Shown: in pieces, positions 44,415-56,879 of the stretch | Numbering within the stretch: the stretch's first letter is position 1 | How the letters are laid out: the number at the start of each line of letters is the position of its first letter | Source of the DNA: Paralvinella palmiformis | Taxonomy: Eukaryota; Annelida; Polychaeta; Terebellida; Alvinellidae | Assembly: GCA_025642065.1 (NCBI GenBank) | Contig: JAODUP010000520.1 | Location: 223,406-287,405 of the forward strand | Length of the DNA: 64,000 nt | Reading direction: 5' to 3' | The notes under the pieces: model-generated | Databases searched by the model: none | Seen by the model: the letters and a program-made list of their open reading frames with translations, nothing else | What the model was told of the DNA's origin: nothing | Position numbers and translations under genes: made by a program

Positions 44415-45725
44415 AGTATAACCCCGTAGTGGTTCAAAGATTGCATGAATAATCGTAGATGGATGGTATTATGCAAAAGCATCAGTAGTTACGCTAGGAT
44501 CTGTGCTCAATTGGTCCATCACTCTTTATTATTTACACAAACGACTTTCATACAATAACTTCATTTGAAGAAAAAACTAAATGCCATACCAAGAAGAAAA
44601 AAAGATTTGCACCACTAATATTGACAATATTGACAATGTACAATAAAACTTGCTCTCTATTCCAGAATAAACAAGAAGTTCCAGAAATTTAAAACCACTT
44701 CTAGCTAACTCTAAGAAGTAGTTCATCATAGAAATGTATTTAATTAATGTAGGTGAAATTTAATGAGCAGGTACAGAAACAGCGAGCATAGTTGCAAACA
44801 CAACAATGATAGACAGTTGGCAATTTATGAATGAATGAATGACTTTATCTTCTGAACTGTATACAAATATATGTTGACATATAACGGTAGTTTCATGAAC
44901 AGAAGTAAATAATAAATATAATAAGTATACAGCTCACAGATGTAGAAAAAAGTCTACAAGAGACTGTCCGGCTCCACTAGACGTAATTAAATTGTATAAG
45001 TATATAAATTTATATTATAATTTTAGTTGGAGCCATTCTACAACTGCATGTAAAATGTAATCAATTTGACCCATAACCCTTGATGTGCGTGCGTCTACTA
45101 ATTTCAGAAAGTGAAGGTGTTTAAATATTATTATAGTCTTTCTTTTTAGGCTTACATAAACCTTAGTACTCACTTTTTGTTCATGACAACACCGTAATAA
45201 AATGAGCATAAATGTTAAATGACGTCATTAATTATGGGCCTATATCTTTTGTACAAACGTTGTGAAGAACAATGACACATATTACTATTTGGGTGATATT
45301 TTGTTATCATGGTTTGGTCATGATTATAAAGTAATCGCAATCGTAATTGTAATCGATTACAATAATTATTCATGTAATCCTATTTATTCGTATTATCGAC
45401 GGTACTCTTAATTGATTACTTTAGTCACGTATTATGGTACTCAAACTAATAAAGAAATTAATCTATCACATCATTTGCTGTTAACTATATGTGAGTGTTT
45501 CCAAAATACATATCGAAAGGTTGCTGGAAATACCACTAAAAGGGGAATCCCGAAGTAGAAAGCGATTCAACAAAAAGAAAGACCCCCATATAAAACCTCT
45601 CTAAGGTTAAGTGAGCCAAAGACAACGTGATGAGAGCGGCACCTGTGTTGTTTATATGTAACACACACACACACGCTCGCGCTCACACACACACACAAAC
45701 ACACACGCACTCACACGCACACACA

Positions 45726-45757
<32 letters not shown>

Positions 45758-46296
45758 CGCACACATACATACACATCATCATCATCATCATCATCATCAT
45801 CGTCGTCGTCATCATAAAGCTATAAGTCTATTTAGGTTCATATCACTTAAACATCAATTCCTTATACCATAATGCATCATTGACTGATTTAAAAAAATCA
45901 GTGTATTGATAAATGTGTTTGTATGTATGTTACGCACGCATGCGAGCACACACGCACATACCCCTCCCCCACACACAGAGAGAGTGGGAGAATGAGAGAG
46001 AGATTCAGTTGCGTTTCATTATGAGTCAGCTTAAAATGACTTGTCTCTTAAACGTTTGTTTTGGTATTGTAGACACATTTGGATTCTGCCCATTTGTGTT
46101 CTTAAAACGTCGAAGAACCTCCTTAGTTAGGCAGTAGGCTTAAAAAAACACACACACACAACTTTAATTCCACTTATCAAACAAAAGCGCCAGACAATAG
46201 AATGTTGCCATTTATGACACAAGTCATAATTTAAATGGGCAATATATAATAATGTAACTCAGGAGAAAATCTGATAATATCATCCATAAATATATG

Positions 46297-46373
<77 letters not shown>

Positions 46374-46790
46374 CACACACACACATTGTATTCCGATTTT
46401 TATTAATATGGCTCTTCATTATTTCATGGCATATTATTTCTTAAACAACAAAACCGTCAATTCACATCTATCAGTAAGCAAACTGGTACTTCATAAAAAC
46501 TCTATTCGTTTTCAGCCTTATAACGGTTAACGCCCTCTCCTTCAGCATACATATAGTATTCACACAAAGCGCGCCATTATGTCCGCACTGATATCACAAT
46601 GTGCAGGAAAAATGCTAACAATGCCTCACACCGAAGTGTATTAGATGTACGAGTAAAAAAATATACGAGACAAAAATAAAGTGGAAATAGAGCAGTGACA
46701 ATGACGTCAGAAGCACTTATCCAGAGTCTGTTGAAGTCCCTCGGTATACCAGTGACCAGTGAAGCGTGACGTTCACTGTCGTATTTACCC
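44415..46790. other. Intergenic, microsatellites
   Basis: Contains CA (45661-45725), TA (45729-45757), CAT (45776-45816) and TA (46292-46370) microsatellites, and a GTAATCGATTAC-like stretch (45330-45430). ORFs here are translated simple repeats. No gene recognised. Confidence 0.6.
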
Positions 46791-47109
46791 ACTTGTTAAA
46801 GGTGTGTTATATGTGTGTGTGTGTGTGACGCGATACTGTGAGTAGGCTGCGAGAATGACTCGGCAATTTCTCGCGAATCCTCATATGTTTAATGGGTGAC
46901 AACGTAGTTGGCTACGAGTTACGTGTGTGTGTTTGTGTTGACAGCCGTTTTTCGTTTTAATGGCATATTTTATATAATTTTGTCTCCGCGAATGGAGCTG
47001 TAGACATTCACTCAGCGCCGACTGGATATATATATATATATATATACTGACTGTGTGGTTAGCAACCTGAAAATATCGTCACCGTGAAAGGAATTCAAAA
47101 TGTAGTTAG
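46791..47109 (+). promoter_or_regulatory. Possible promoter and noncoding first exon of the 131-aa protein gene
   Basis: This stretch is less AT-rich than its surroundings and ends in a good donor, TTAG|GTAAGG at 47109/47110, 4.4 kb upstream of the first coding exon, whose ATG lies only three bases after its acceptor. That arrangement requires an upstream noncoding exon; this is the best candidate but is not proven. Confidence 0.3.
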
Positions 47110-47762
47110 GTAAGGGATCAATCGATGTTTCCGATCAGTTAAAAAAACTAAACGCACGTGCGATTATGATCAGTCTTGACTGGTGAGGTTAGGAATTGTT
47201 ATGCGAAAATGGCGATAATTTAGTTATAGCATGTATAAACCAGTTAGTGTTTCTATATCTTGGTGTATATATGTTTCTTCGGTTCAGATATCAATCGTAG
47301 ATTGTATATGGTTGATCGCTATCAGATAAAGATAACATGTTGCCTGAAGTTAGTGAGCTACATTTGTTGAACAAACCGAAGATTGGCTTGGCCTAGATCA
47401 GTACTAGATGTGATTATCTCGTGTACCCTTCTTATCAACGATAAATCGATATTATAAACCGATATTATGCTTTTGGAGATCTGCTATTAACAAGGCATTG
47501 TCTTCTAAAATACTTATTTTAAGCAGATGTACTTCGATTATTTTGAGAATGTAAGTGAGAGATATGTTAACTTGTTTGTATACGCCATGTCCATAACAGT
47601 TATACAGAGAGTTTATATACATTTATGGATGTTTTTAAATACATAAACTCAAAATTATAACTGTCGGCCATGACGATCTACCTGTACGCTGTTTGTTAGT
47701 TACTTTGGCCATACATACATTAATATAATCTAATAGCGGATATAGTCTATACATCTATTCAT

Positions 47763-47803
<41 letters not shown>

Positions 47804-48247
47804 CACAAATAGATAGACAGATAGCTATATATAATCAGACAGACTGTTGATTATTTTGGAGTTGAGAGATAACAAAACAACTAATTTAGTAACCGTAAGT
47901 TATATTACTACAGTTTATATAGATCCATAATCAGTTGGCTTGTTTTAATGCTGTTTACAATAACAACAAAACCAAAAATATTCTGGTGTATGAGGGGTGG
48001 GGGGTGGCTGATTCTCCCAATTATTTAACATCCAGTTATATTCCTATTGTTTCATCTTGATCTCTTGGCATTATATAACTACGCGACATAACTCAGTAAA
48101 TGAACAAGAGATGCATGTGTCACTTTTAAATAGAGAGATCTGACATCACACTTTGGCATTTGTTTTTACTTGACAGATACAGACAATTAATATATCTTGA
48201 ACATGACATGAATAATTTATTGTGGGGTGAAGTGAGATGAATGTATG

Positions 48248-48313
<66 letters not shown>

Positions 48314-49012
48314 TACCGATATATATAGTAACTTCCACTTTTACTGAACTTTACTATGTGGTTGACCCTAGCAAGATGCGTCCCTTGGTTGATGGTTTAA
48401 CTGTTTCTGATCTGGCATATAACCAGAGAGTTGTTTGATTTAAATCATTGCAAAAAAATAAAAGAGCCCCAGAAATATTTAAAAAAGTAATTTGATTTTT
48501 CTGATTATTTTATTTATTTTGCTTCAGTGTCGTAAATTGGATCAATATGTGGATGATCTGACACATGAAGTGGCATCTTTTCTATGCAATTAGGGGATCA
48601 TTGAGTTAATATTAAACACTTCACAAGGATTCACTATTGATAGTTATCTCATGTTGAATACATGCTAGAAACAAAACCTGACTTTAGAACTTTTGAAACC
48701 GTGCTATTGTGTAATTTTTACAGCTGGTATTTTATCTGTTTAGATTGATACTTATCAACTTTACAATGTTTGACAGAAAACAGGATTGTGTGTGGGTATA
48801 CTTTGATAAGATTGAAGTTTCAAATAAGCAGTATGTCAGGCAATGTGCAAGAAATAATATTTTGTACAAATCATGATTTTTTCCAACCCTGCATGCAACT
48901 GCACCTCCTCATAATCAAGAGCTTCCTGTCACTAAAAATATTGATATTCAGGTGTAGAATATTATCAACCCATGTCTAGTGTTTTATTAGAAACTAAGAA
49001 AGCAGAGATGCT
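47110..49012. other. Likely intronic sequence with microsatellites
   Basis: TA tracts at 47769-47801 and 48266-48309, the latter preceded by a CT tract (48249-48270). A 31-base segment at 48537-48567 is repeated exactly at 49091-49121. No coding exon recognised. Confidence 0.5.
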
Positions 49013-49433
49013 TTGGACCATCAGATGTATGCTCTCTCTCACTTCTCTTACAATAACATCACTAAGATACGTGATCAATTCAGAACTGTGTTGGATCAAT
49101 ATGTGGATGATCTGACACATGTCAAACTACTAAAGTTCTTGCCTCCCACCAGAATACACAGCATGCCATGTTTCCTCATGGATCCTTTCATTTAAAGAGA
49201 ACATCATCAGTGATATAAAATCCTTGGCTTGTTACATCATTAGCTTCGAATGGTCTCCAAACAAGTCCGTCAAAAAAGAGCACATCGGCTTCAGTGTAAG
49301 ATGCATCAATGGAGATAATGAAGTCATCACAGTGTATCTTGTATCGGAGTTCATAGCCTATACAAAGGCTAATGCTAACCTCAATGCTTTCCTGTCAGGA
49401 ATTTGTCAATTAAATGCATGTTATTTGCAATAA
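49013..49433 (+). pseudogene. Unrecognised coding-like remnant
   Basis: Two neighbouring open stretches (49013-49195 and 49224-49433) have a more protein-like composition than the surroundings, with segments such as KIRDQFRTVLDQYVDD and KKEHIGFSVRCINGD. I do not recognise a family. Part of the first is duplicated 0.55 kb upstream. It may be a decayed mobile-element ORF. Confidence 0.2.
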
Positions 49434-49693
49434 GAAATACTCTAGGTTTCATGCATTTTAGTGAACTAAATTTGCTGGCAAACAGCCTAGAAGTAGAATA
49501 CACCAATGTCTAGCGAGAACTAGAATCCTATCAGTGAACAACTGACTCTATCAAACAGTACTACTGTTTTACAGAAAGACGCATGTTATAGCTGGAAGTA
49601 AAAGTTCCTCTGAATTAGCAAAAAACTGGGATAATTTTATGCCCATATTTTGGTGAGTGATTCTTCTATCAAACATTCATCACTAATGCATAC

Positions 49694-49731
<38 letters not shown>

Positions 49732-49969
49732 TGTCTGCACTCGAGTCCAGAGTTCTAATCTAAACTTGTGTCTCAGCAGTATTTTTTTTAATACATTTTA
49801 TCCTATTACCTTTGGAGATTACTTGGTAAATTTATCTAAACTCATGTAAGCTCTATGTACATATCCAGGCTGTACTTAGCTGTAGATAATCACATGATTA
49901 CATTAAAAATAATGGAGTATGAAATGGCTTCAAGTTTTAGTAAACTTCATTAGCATCGTTGATTTATCG

Positions 49970-50075
49970 ATAAACCACTAGCTCTGGGGTCAAGGATCAC
50001 GAGATCAAATTAAAGAATCTTTCAAGCCTTTTCAGAAATTAATTTCTTGGTTCACAACATTTTGTTCTTGAATTT
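49970..50075 (+). repeat. Decayed SINE-C fragment
   Basis: ACCACTAGCTCTGGGGTCAA...AATTAATTTCTTGGTTCACAACATTTTG resembles the head and early body of SINE-C at 38875. Similarity is moderate. Confidence 0.4.
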
Positions 50076-50309
50076 TTTATATTTGATATTCATGTTTTGA
50101 TAGAATAATTGATAACTCAAATGAAAGATATGATTAAGACCTTTCTTCATTAAATCAATGATTATAGATTGATACTTAATGAAAGCTTACTAATGTGGCA
50201 CGTGTGATACATACCGGTAATTGCTTTATAAATGTTAACCGATGTCCTTGGCTAACAGAGTAACAGAGTACCATTTGTAATTTCCCTTGGTTAGGCTAAC
50301 TGGTTCTAT

Positions 50310-50395
50310 GACAAAACCCCAGTGGGAAAAATCCCAGCAGACAAAATCCCAGCCTCATATCACTAAAGTGGACAAAATCTCAGTCTCATGTAAGA
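50310..50395 (+). repeat. ACAAAATCCCAG tandem motif (transposon end-like)
   Basis: Units ACAAAACCCCAG, GGAAAAATCCCAG, ACAAAATCCCAG and ACAAAATCTCAG recur within 86 bases. Arrays of this kind are typical of the terminal repeats of MULE-type elements. It lies 0.55 kb upstream of a FLYWCH-like remnant. Confidence 0.5.
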
Positions 50396-50737
50396 TTAAT
50401 TACCGTAATAAAATTAGGTGTAAAGATCATTCCCCTGTTATCACATTATATAAATATAACATATACAATTTTTATGATTGCGAAATAAATAAAATAACAT
50501 GACAAAATAATAACACCTATGATCATTGTTCCAATATATAGAATTGGAATTGTACCAAGGAGTAATCAGCTCATGAAATTTCAACTCCTTAGAATATTGT
50601 CATGACACATCAGTTGTTAGGAAGTGTGAAAGAATGTTACATAAATAATCTGCATAAGTTAATCCACTTAAATTGACATAACAGCTCAAGGGGGATATAA
50701 AAGTTTGTTAAATGCTCTTCTGTTCATTCATCTGTGG

Positions 50738-50928
50738 GAGGTGCCTCCATGGTCTAGTGGTAGTGTGTTGGACCACAGATCACTACCACCTGTGTTCGAA
50801 TCTCGGCATGGGCATATCTGAAGGGCGTTTCATGTTTGACTTCACTTCATTACCTTTGGAGGTCGCTCAGCCCATTTAGCCTACCATGTGCACAAAAGTG
50901 GCTGTAAAACATCAATCATCATCATTAA
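50738..50928 (+). repeat. SINE-A copy 8 (tRNA-derived)
   Basis: Well preserved. Box A TGGTCTAGTGGTAGTG, box B TGTTCGAATCTCGG, ATC-repeat tail. 14-bp TSD with one mismatch, TCATTCATCYGTGG, at 50724-50737 and 50929-50942. Inserted beside a FLYWCH-like coding remnant. Confidence 0.88.
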
Positions 50929-50942
50929 TCATTCATCCGTGG

Positions 50943-51096
50943 AACTCATCAAGAGCAACAAGATAGGCGAGAAACTCTGCTATGAAGGCTATATGTACAC
51001 CAAGAATGCCAAGACGGGAGCTTATTGGTCGTTCATACGAAATCATTGTCAAACGATGTTCATCATTCAGCAATTGACAGCAGTAAGAAAAAAGCT
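50943..51096 (+). pseudogene. FLYWCH zinc-finger-like fragment
   Basis: The reading VELIKSNKIGEKLCYEGYMY followed by TKNAKTGAYWSFIRNHC resembles the FLYWCH domain that precedes MULE transposases, with LCYEGYMY and YW-x(5)-C visible. The first expected zinc cysteine after YW is missing, so the finger looks broken. SINE-A copy 8 adjoins it. Confidence 0.5.
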
Positions 51097-51333
51097 GTAT
51101 CGTTATTGTATTTATCACATTTCCTCATTTGTTATACTATCATCTGTCATTGTAGTGGTTGGTATTTTTAGCTATGAAAGACTGTTTTGTGCGCTTTATC
51201 TCCGTAACTAATCATGACTTTGTTCCTTGTTTTGCATAACAGCGATAGCTTGTTTCTGTGTTGTAACAGCAGCCTGATAATGGACGAAGTTTCGTGTTAA
51301 GATCTAAAAACGAATGGTATCCCCGTTATGCCA

Positions 51334-51355
51334 TGTGTGTGTGTGTGTGTGTGTG
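51334..51355. repeat. GT microsatellite
   Basis: Eleven GT units just upstream of the first coding exon of the 131-aa gene. Two further GT tracts lie at 51410-51420 and 51595-51612. Confidence 0.85.
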
Positions 51356-51466
51356 GCCTGCCACGGGCATACACAATACAAATTGTATCCATCTGTGTAA
51401 GGCATTAGGTGTGTGTGTGCGTTTTTGCTAAATCTTACCATCTTTTTGTTGAATTCTTTTTCAGAA

Positions 51467-53968
51467 ATGGCATGTAGTAGCGTCATTACCTCAACATTAC
51501 TGCAATTATCAGCATTGGTTATCTTCATTTGTCTGAACAATGGTAAGAATCAGGTTGTTAATGTATTTTTTACCTTTTGTTTTCTCTCTCTCTCTGTGTG
51601 TGTGTGTGTGTGCATGCATGCACGATGTTTTGTGTTACCTATTCAGCAGCACAACTGGGGTGATTACAGGATCAAAGTAATCAATTATCATTATGAATAC
51701 TTGACAATAAGGTTATGATTACATTGTAAAGTAAGCATGGTTACAATGTATATCTTCCAAATATGAATGTGATGTGTCATTGTTTATACTGATATCACAA
51801 CTATTTAACAAATAGTAGATATTTCTTGAAGTATGTTTATTTATCAAAGTTAGAATTGTTTGTGATGTGCATGAGCTGTTTGAAGCCATGATTTCCTCAA
51901 CAGCAGAGATTAGGGTAGATTGTTCGCCATCCAGTAATAAAAAGTCTCTCAGGTATTAAAATAACAATGTACAACAGAGACTTACACATCACTCACTGTA
52001 TCACAATTACATTAATTGTATGAAATAATACCTGTGGATATAATACAGGAATAGTATTTTATTCTTTACCCAGGTGTCCAGGTAGAATATGCTGATATTA
52101 TAAAGGATCATTATTTTTAGCTCACCATTAACTTAAGATTATCCAAATTTTATAGTCCTTTATATCACATAATCATTCAATTATTAGTTCGATGAGTTTG
52201 TTGTTACTTCACCCCATTGCCTATATCATTGATTTTATTCTCTTGAGACTGAATTAATTAAACTAATCATTTGTCTAGCCGCAATTAGGAACCACTTGGC
52301 CAGGTTCCTATTTCATTATGTGATACAGCATCTAAGTCTATTTAACAAATAGGATCATTAGCACATGTACAAGTAATAGGATGGAAAGTAGAAAATCAAA
52401 AACTCACCCTGGAGTTAGAATAAAATCCCATAATATTTCTTCCTCAATTCTGTTATAATACATGTACTAATATTGATGTTATGTTTTCATGAAGGAAACC
52501 ACTTCTGGAGGACCTCTAGTCGTGGGGCTCCTGATAAAACAAATCTTTTTATAGATATAAGAACAGTAGAGATTTGTATATTTTCACATTTAATGGGGCT
52601 CTTTTGAACTAATTTGAAACAGTTTTAAGTATTTGGGACCCCTCTAGTTGGAGTGGGTCTTTTAAATTGAATGGGGCCTTTGAAGGGGACCCATCTAGAT
52701 TTTAATGCATCTTTTTTTATATGCGTATAGATTTTTTATGTACAGTAGCATTTTAGTTTAGCATAAATAAATCATTAAACATTTAAGTTGAAGTGTTTCA
52801 TGTTTTACACCAAAAAGCATCATATAAAAATCTTTTTCTAAAGACTGGGCGAACATGCGTAATAAATCCGGTCTGGGCTGGATCTGGAAATGATAATTAA
52901 GATATGATTACCTGAGATCTTGTAATTGATTATGAATATCAACAACAATTACCTCAACTCTGTATTATTTCATCTTGTTATATTTAATCTAAATCAATTA
53001 CCAAAGCTATATTGGTTATATTTTCCATTTTAGACAAATATTATCTTTTGCCAATTCAGGAATGATTTTATGGCAGCTGTGAATTAATAATTTTGGTTAA
53101 AATTAAATAATTTTTGATGTATCAGTAGTGATGTTTCGTTCCTACTGAGAACAGATTCCAGTGGCACAGTCATTGGAGCGCTGTGCTGCAAACATTCAGG
53201 TTGTGGGCTCAAATCTTGCTCGTGCCTGTGTTTGTGGGATGTGTCTCCCCAAGGAGTTGCCCCTCCAGCATATATCCAATATGTGATTAGCACTGAGGCT
53301 AGACAAATAAAATAAATTCATTTCTACACAGAATCCTGCCTGTCCCTGTGTTAGTCTCTAGTTTATGTTTATTTATACCTTGTTTTGCATCTGGTTGATG
53401 TCATGATGTACAATTTGTATATTTTATAAATTTTTCTCTTCTACAGCACGAGGTGCTTCTTTTCAATCAAAGGAGGAGGCTGAAGTAAGATAACGCAAAG
53501 TTCATATAGAAGAATATACTGATAGTAATTTTGTGCATCAAGTGAAATTCTATGTGGATTGCTGTTAATTGAGCACATACACAAACTTCTTAAAAATGAA
53601 AATTGACAACATGCAATATTTTAGCTGTTCTTGTTTCATCAATATCCAATCATAAATTTTAAGAGTTATTTCTTTGCTTCTTGCAGCTTGAGGAATCAAC
53701 AAATGGCAGTGAAATCGATAGCAAGACAGTGATAGTGCTTGCTTGCGCATTTGGTGGTGGTCTGCTGCTGGGGGCTCTGTGGTGTTATTGCATGTCGGCT
53801 GTGTGTAAGACACGACAAACTGATTTTAAGCGGCTGAGGCTCAGTGCACCAACCCAAAGGAGTCACTTCATTCGTGATCACTATCCACCAATACAGAGGC
53901 CAGGATATTCTCTGGACTCGCCAACAGCTTCTGACCTGTCTTCACGGACTCCGTCTCCGTTGCCCTGA
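51467..53968 (+). CDS. Unrecognised 131-aa type I membrane protein (signal peptide + one TM)
   Basis: Function unknown; I do not recognise the family. Coding exons 51467-51542, 53447-53484 and 53687-53968 join in phase through GT-AG introns (donors GTAAGA and GTAAGA). Residues 1-27 are a signal-peptide-like hydrophobic segment with a plausible cleavage near NARGA|SF. Residues 29-52 form a very short acidic ectodomain with one N-glycosylation sequon (Asn44-Gly-Ser). A TM helix covers about residues 53-76 and contains GGGLLLG, a GxxxG-type packing motif. Cysteines 57, 71, 73 and 78 sit in or beside the inner half of the helix and are palmitoylation candidates. The 53-residue tail is basic, then rich in Ser/Pro/Tyr (YPPIQRPGYSLD and SRTPSPLP). 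A noncoding first exon may end at 47109, where a GTAAGG donor follows a relatively GC-rich stretch. Intron 2 contains elements described separately. Confidence 0.6.
51655..52985. mobile_element. Candidate element bounded by GATTAC/GTAATC-rich ends
   Basis: GATTAC/GTAATC-rich stretches at 51657-51745 and 52885-52985 bracket about 1.1 kb within intron 2 of the 131-aa gene. Similar pairs bracket 60225-61225. No transposase inside; borders and TSD not determined. Confidence 0.3.
53156..53310 (+). repeat. SINE-B copy 5 (tRNA-derived)
   Basis: Head TCCAGTGGCACAGTCATTGG, GTGGGCTCAAATCTTG as box B, and a tail CTGAGGCTAGACAAATAAA ending in an A-rich stretch. In intron 2 of the 131-aa protein gene. 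Confidence 0.6.
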
Positions 53969-55345
53969 TGTCACAAGCAACACGACAGTATGTTTGCAGT
54001 ATGGCGTTCATCTGCTTCATGATGTAAAAATAGGTTCAGGTTCAAGATCAGACAGATGCTGTTGAATTTCCTATGCTTCTTTTTCAGACAAACAGGTATT
54101 GGTGACTTTCTCCCAATTAACACGTTACCATGCCATGCTATGGCGTCAGATAGAGTTGATTTGATTGTGTTTCCTAGTTATGTAGAGAAGCTTCATTATG
54201 TATTCCTTGATCGTTTTGGTAAAGATAGGTGTGTCTTGCATCTCTATCAGGTAGTCAAATAGGCAAGACACAATATGGATGCAGAAATCATATGTGAATA
54301 CGATGTTTGATTGATTCAATGAGCTGTGGGCTAGTGTGAACACAGCAATGGCAATGTCTATGAACAAGCTGAGGTTAAGTTCAGAAAAAGAGTACGTGTT
54401 CTTTGGCAAAATACATCTAATATTTGCATTTTCACTGTTTAAAAAATGGCAACAATTATGATGCATATCAGTTCTTAAATCTGTAAACCTGTTCTTGATA
54501 TCATTTATAATGCTCCCTGCTACATTCCATTTTAAATACCTGATTGACCACAAATAAGTGACAATAAATGATGCCTCTGGTTTTCTTTTGTGGAGGAAAA
54601 TTGATCTGTATATGATGCGGATAATTATTCCTAAATTTGTGAACTTGCAGTCATATTGTTCATTGTTGTGGATACTCTGGCTGGAAAACTGAAAATAGCA
54701 ATTCCTATCTGGACAGAAGGTGAGATGTTATACGAGATAATAAGGTCCATTAATGTTTTTCACTTTTATAATATTATATCTAGTGTTTTCTAGTCATCAT
54801 CTGTGATGTGACAATCAAAATTCCTTTAGTGAAGATGACACAGAATTTGTCATGTTTTGTATCACAAAATATCATTATTCAGTTTGAAATGAATCGGGAG
54901 AAGTACAGTTTTTAACCCTGCAGTTTGTTGCTGTTTATTCCAAACATTTGTGTACTGTATATCTTAAAAATATATAATTATGATGTTTAGTGATAGTTTT
55001 GTGAATGGTACGAAACTATGGTATTGAAATTAATTAATTTCTAGTAGTCTTTTATTAGTTTCTGTGATATAATTTCTCCACAACTTTTGTAATAAAAATG
55101 ACTACTTTCAAAATCTATAATGTTTCAGGTGATAGTTTCTGACTTTTTCATTTCGATCATTCCTGTGTTCTTAGCCCAGGACCAAATAGCCTGTGATATT
55201 TGTAAATAGGTTTCATTTCTGTGTATATATTTTGTACATCAATATCATTTCACTAAATCTGAGTGGTCTGTACACTAGGCCACTGCTGATTGTATTAAAA
55301 TGATTCTGTACTGTGTGAGAGACGAAATAAATCATCGTATAACAA
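53969..55345 (+). other. Probable 3' UTR of the 131-aa membrane protein gene
   Basis: About 1.4 kb of AT-rich sequence without coding signs follows the stop codon and ends near AATAAA at 55326-55331. Small ORFs here on either strand have no recognisable similarity. UTR status is inferred from position. Confidence 0.4.
55326..55331 (+). terminator. Putative polyadenylation signal (AATAAA)
   Basis: Canonical hexamer followed by a T/GT-rich stretch (ATGTGTTACAGTTGTG). It is the best candidate 3' end for the 131-aa protein transcript. Confidence 0.4.
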
Positions 55346-55849
55346 CATAAGCTGTGTATATGTGTTACAGTTGTGACAGCATTCTATTGGCATAAGTCAG
55401 TCGTAAATGGAACGTTATGATACTTCATTTTGACCCGTTAGAATACTCTTGTCGTTATTATATACATCTAATACTCGACGCTCAAAACGATGCCTTTGTG
55501 GCAGCAATGAGAATACCAACAAAGAATACCCTGATAGCAAGTTTCAATTAGTTTGATGCTGTATTAACAATTTATTATCTGATAATACAGATTCCTCTCC
55601 TACATTATATTTGGAATATATTTGCTAGATGTCACTATCTACCAAGTATCTATTTACATCTTATATAAGTCATGATATCACACAATCAAAATGGTGATGC
55701 CTTCAAGAGCATCAAGCATCGTTATATTTTAAAAGAAAAGATTTATTAATAGTGGTTTCGCTTTTATCCAACTAGCCATTGCTTTGTAAAAGTAGATACC
55801 GGTGTGTTCATTATTATCAACTTAATATGCTTTAAAGTTGGATTCAAGT

Positions 55850-55935
55850 AGGGACTAATAATAATGATAATAATAGTATAGATTTAATCAAACACCCTTG
55901 CTAACTGGAGCCATTCAAAGGGTAGACAGATGTAC
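55850..55935 (-). repeat. LINE 3'-end fragment
   Basis: CACCCTTGCTAACTGGAGCC followed by ATTCAAAGGGTAGACAG matches, after divergence, the 3' end of the LINE at 61240 (CGCCCTTACTAGCAGGAACC then ATTCAAAGGCGCTG). It has an ATA-rich tail on the minus strand. Confidence 0.55.
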
Positions 55936-56364
55936 TGCTCAGTGATACCCCATTAAGATATTTTGTAGAATCCTATAAGAAATTAGAATGATAAACTTTG
56001 TTTACTAGTGAAAGCAACTGAAAACAAGTACCTTTTAGAACAGATTAAACGTTTACACTGAAGACACATTTCTTGTATATCTAAATAGGTAACTGACAGA
56101 ACATCAGATAAAATATCATGAACAAACGTTCCCTTTGAACATTGTTCCAAAGAATCTAGAAAACAAAGTCACAGGGGAAAAAGTCAGAAAAAAACCCCAG
56201 GAAAAAAGTCAGAGAAAAAGAAATTTATATAATTTAATCACTTCAGAAGATGATATTTATTAATATAATAATATGTTTTATTCATTGATTAGGAATGTTC
56301 AGGTCTTATGTGGTATAGGTAGACTATAGGTAATTAAAGGTAGATAAAAGTCAATGGCTTCATA

Positions 56365-56865
56365 TTGTGCATGGGTCTGTAACTGGCCTAGTCATGCTTA
56401 GCTATTAGACTTTTCATAGTCACATGTTTCTTAATGTGCAGAGATCTGTGACTTTATATTAATATTAAAAGTGGCTTCATATCGCCATCATATAAAATGC
56501 TCGATTAAACTGGGTTTTAGTATCTTTTCTAATTTTCTCTAGAATCGTATATCTCTTAAAATGGAATTTATTCTCAATAATAATAAAACATCTGATATGA
56601 AGATTTCATTGTACACGAAACATTCAACTCGCCAAAACAAACATTTAGTAGATGATTGATGTTTTACGGCCACTTTTGTGCACATGGTAGGCTAAATGGG
56701 CCGAGCGACCCCCAAAGATAATGAAGCGAAATGAAAGATGAAACAACCTACAGATATACCCACGCCGAGATTCGAACACAGGTGGTAGTGATCTGTGGTC
56801 CAACACGCTACCGCTAGACCACGGAGACGCTCTCAATGATTTAATGGAACTGTCTCAAACGATCA
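56365..56865 (+). repeat. Direct repeat arm 1 (interrupted by SINE-A)
   Basis: Shares with 58570-58915 blocks such as GTCATGCTTAG, TTTTCTCTAGAATCG and ATCTCTTAAAAT. SINE-A copy 9 (56652-56835) splits it; homology resumes at TTTAATGGAACTGTCTCAAA. Confidence 0.65.
56652..56835 (-). repeat. SINE-A copy 9 (tRNA-derived)
   Basis: Well preserved minus-oriented copy (head GTCTCCGTGGTCTAGCGGTA as reverse complement). It interrupts the first arm of a 0.3-kb direct repeat (56365-56865). Confidence 0.8.
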
Positions 56866-56879
56866 AGTAATGGTCTAGC

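Noticed and set aside
44226..44429. 67-codon plus ORF at the right end of the hAT-like element
   Set aside because: It runs through the element end and TSD into flanking DNA and has no recognisable domain.
45627..45872. 81-codon ORF rich in His/Thr/Tyr-Ile
   Set aside because: Translation of CA, TA and CAT microsatellites; no gene.
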